This document shows, in pieces, positions 21,783 through 23,364 of a stretch of 23,364 nucleotides of DNA. Source of the stretch: an uncultured Pseudomonadota bacterium (GTDB taxonomy: Bacteria > Pseudomonadota > Gammaproteobacteria > Burkholderiales > SCOH01); the NCBI GenBank assembly GCA_937863215.1, contig CALMFQ010000564.1, positions 1 through 23,364 of the forward strand, read 5' to 3'. The notes below the pieces were generated by a model, which saw nothing but the letters and a program-made list of their open reading frames with translations, was not told where the DNA came from and did no database searches. Numbering within the stretch: the first letter of the stretch is position 1; each line of letters opens with the position of its first letter. A program made the position numbers and the translations under genes.

Positions 21783-21918
21783 GATTTTTCCTATCCGTTA
21801 ACCATATCTCTCCACTATAAGCCGCCGATTCACGGGAATGCATCCCGCCCGCTGCGAGTCGTTGGCCTCCAAGCTGCGCACCGGCCGCTGCGGCGACATA
21901 TCGGTGGAGCCAAGTTTT

Positions 21919-21927
21919 TGATAAAAT
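21919..21927 (+). promoter_or_regulatory. Extended -10 promoter for prfC
   Basis: TGA-TAAAAT has the TG-N-TANAAT pattern of an extended -10. It lies 33 nt before the prfC ATG. No good -35 hexamer is visible. Confidence 0.45.
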
Positions 21928-21959
21928 TCGGCCTTTTTTGCCGCACTGAAAATCGATCC

Positions 21960-23364
<1,405 letters not shown>

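Overview
The window looks like an ordinary stretch of chromosome from a GC-rich betaproteobacterium. Neisseriales (Chromobacteriaceae-like) is my best guess. It rests on the yceF/yceD-rpmF-plsX-fabH-fabD-fabG-acpP-fabF-pabC gene order, the protein sequences, the base composition and the high coding density. This placement is inferred from reading, not from a search. I see no rRNA, tRNA, CRISPR array, insertion sequence, prophage or attachment site, and no gap over 300 bases between genes.

Layout. Positions 1-251 hold the tail of a receiver domain on the plus strand. Facing it on the minus strand are thiL and pgpA (1726-274). The plus-strand ggt gene (gamma-glutamyltransferase, 1741-3477) starts only 14 nt from thiL. 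The core of the window is a long minus-strand lipid/folate cluster read from 12287 down to 3481: yceD, rpmF, plsX, fabH, fabD, fabG, acpP, fabF, pabB, pabC and a small exported protein of unknown function. Together these genes start and elongate fatty acids (FabD loads malonyl on AcpP, FabH condenses, FabG reduces, FabF elongates), feed phospholipid synthesis (PlsX), and make the p-aminobenzoate moiety of folate (PabB, PabC). A clear intrinsic terminator follows rpmF, and a likely plsX promoter lies directly behind it. Several intercistronic hairpins without U-tracts sit around acpP and fabF.

Divergent from yceD are yceF (a Maf-type nucleotide pyrophosphatase) and a coupled RsmI-like methylase (12385-13682). 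They converge on a 961-residue orphan sensor kinase with a PDC-like sensor and three PAS domains (16587-13702). Further along the minus strand come the ABC-F protein uup, an operon of a DUF302 exported protein, crcB fluoride channel and exported peroxiredoxin (20167-18692), a small zinc-ribbon gene with a palindrome in its promoter, and alanine dehydrogenase ald. The plus-strand prfC (release factor 3) runs off the right edge.

I did not find a convincing undescribed system. The points most worth a second look are an alanine at the lysine position that normally marks PabB, the crcB-peroxiredoxin-DUF302 operon, the palindromic site upstream of the zinc-ribbon gene, the nearly symmetrical yceD/yceF promoter region, and the small exported protein at the end of the pab genes.
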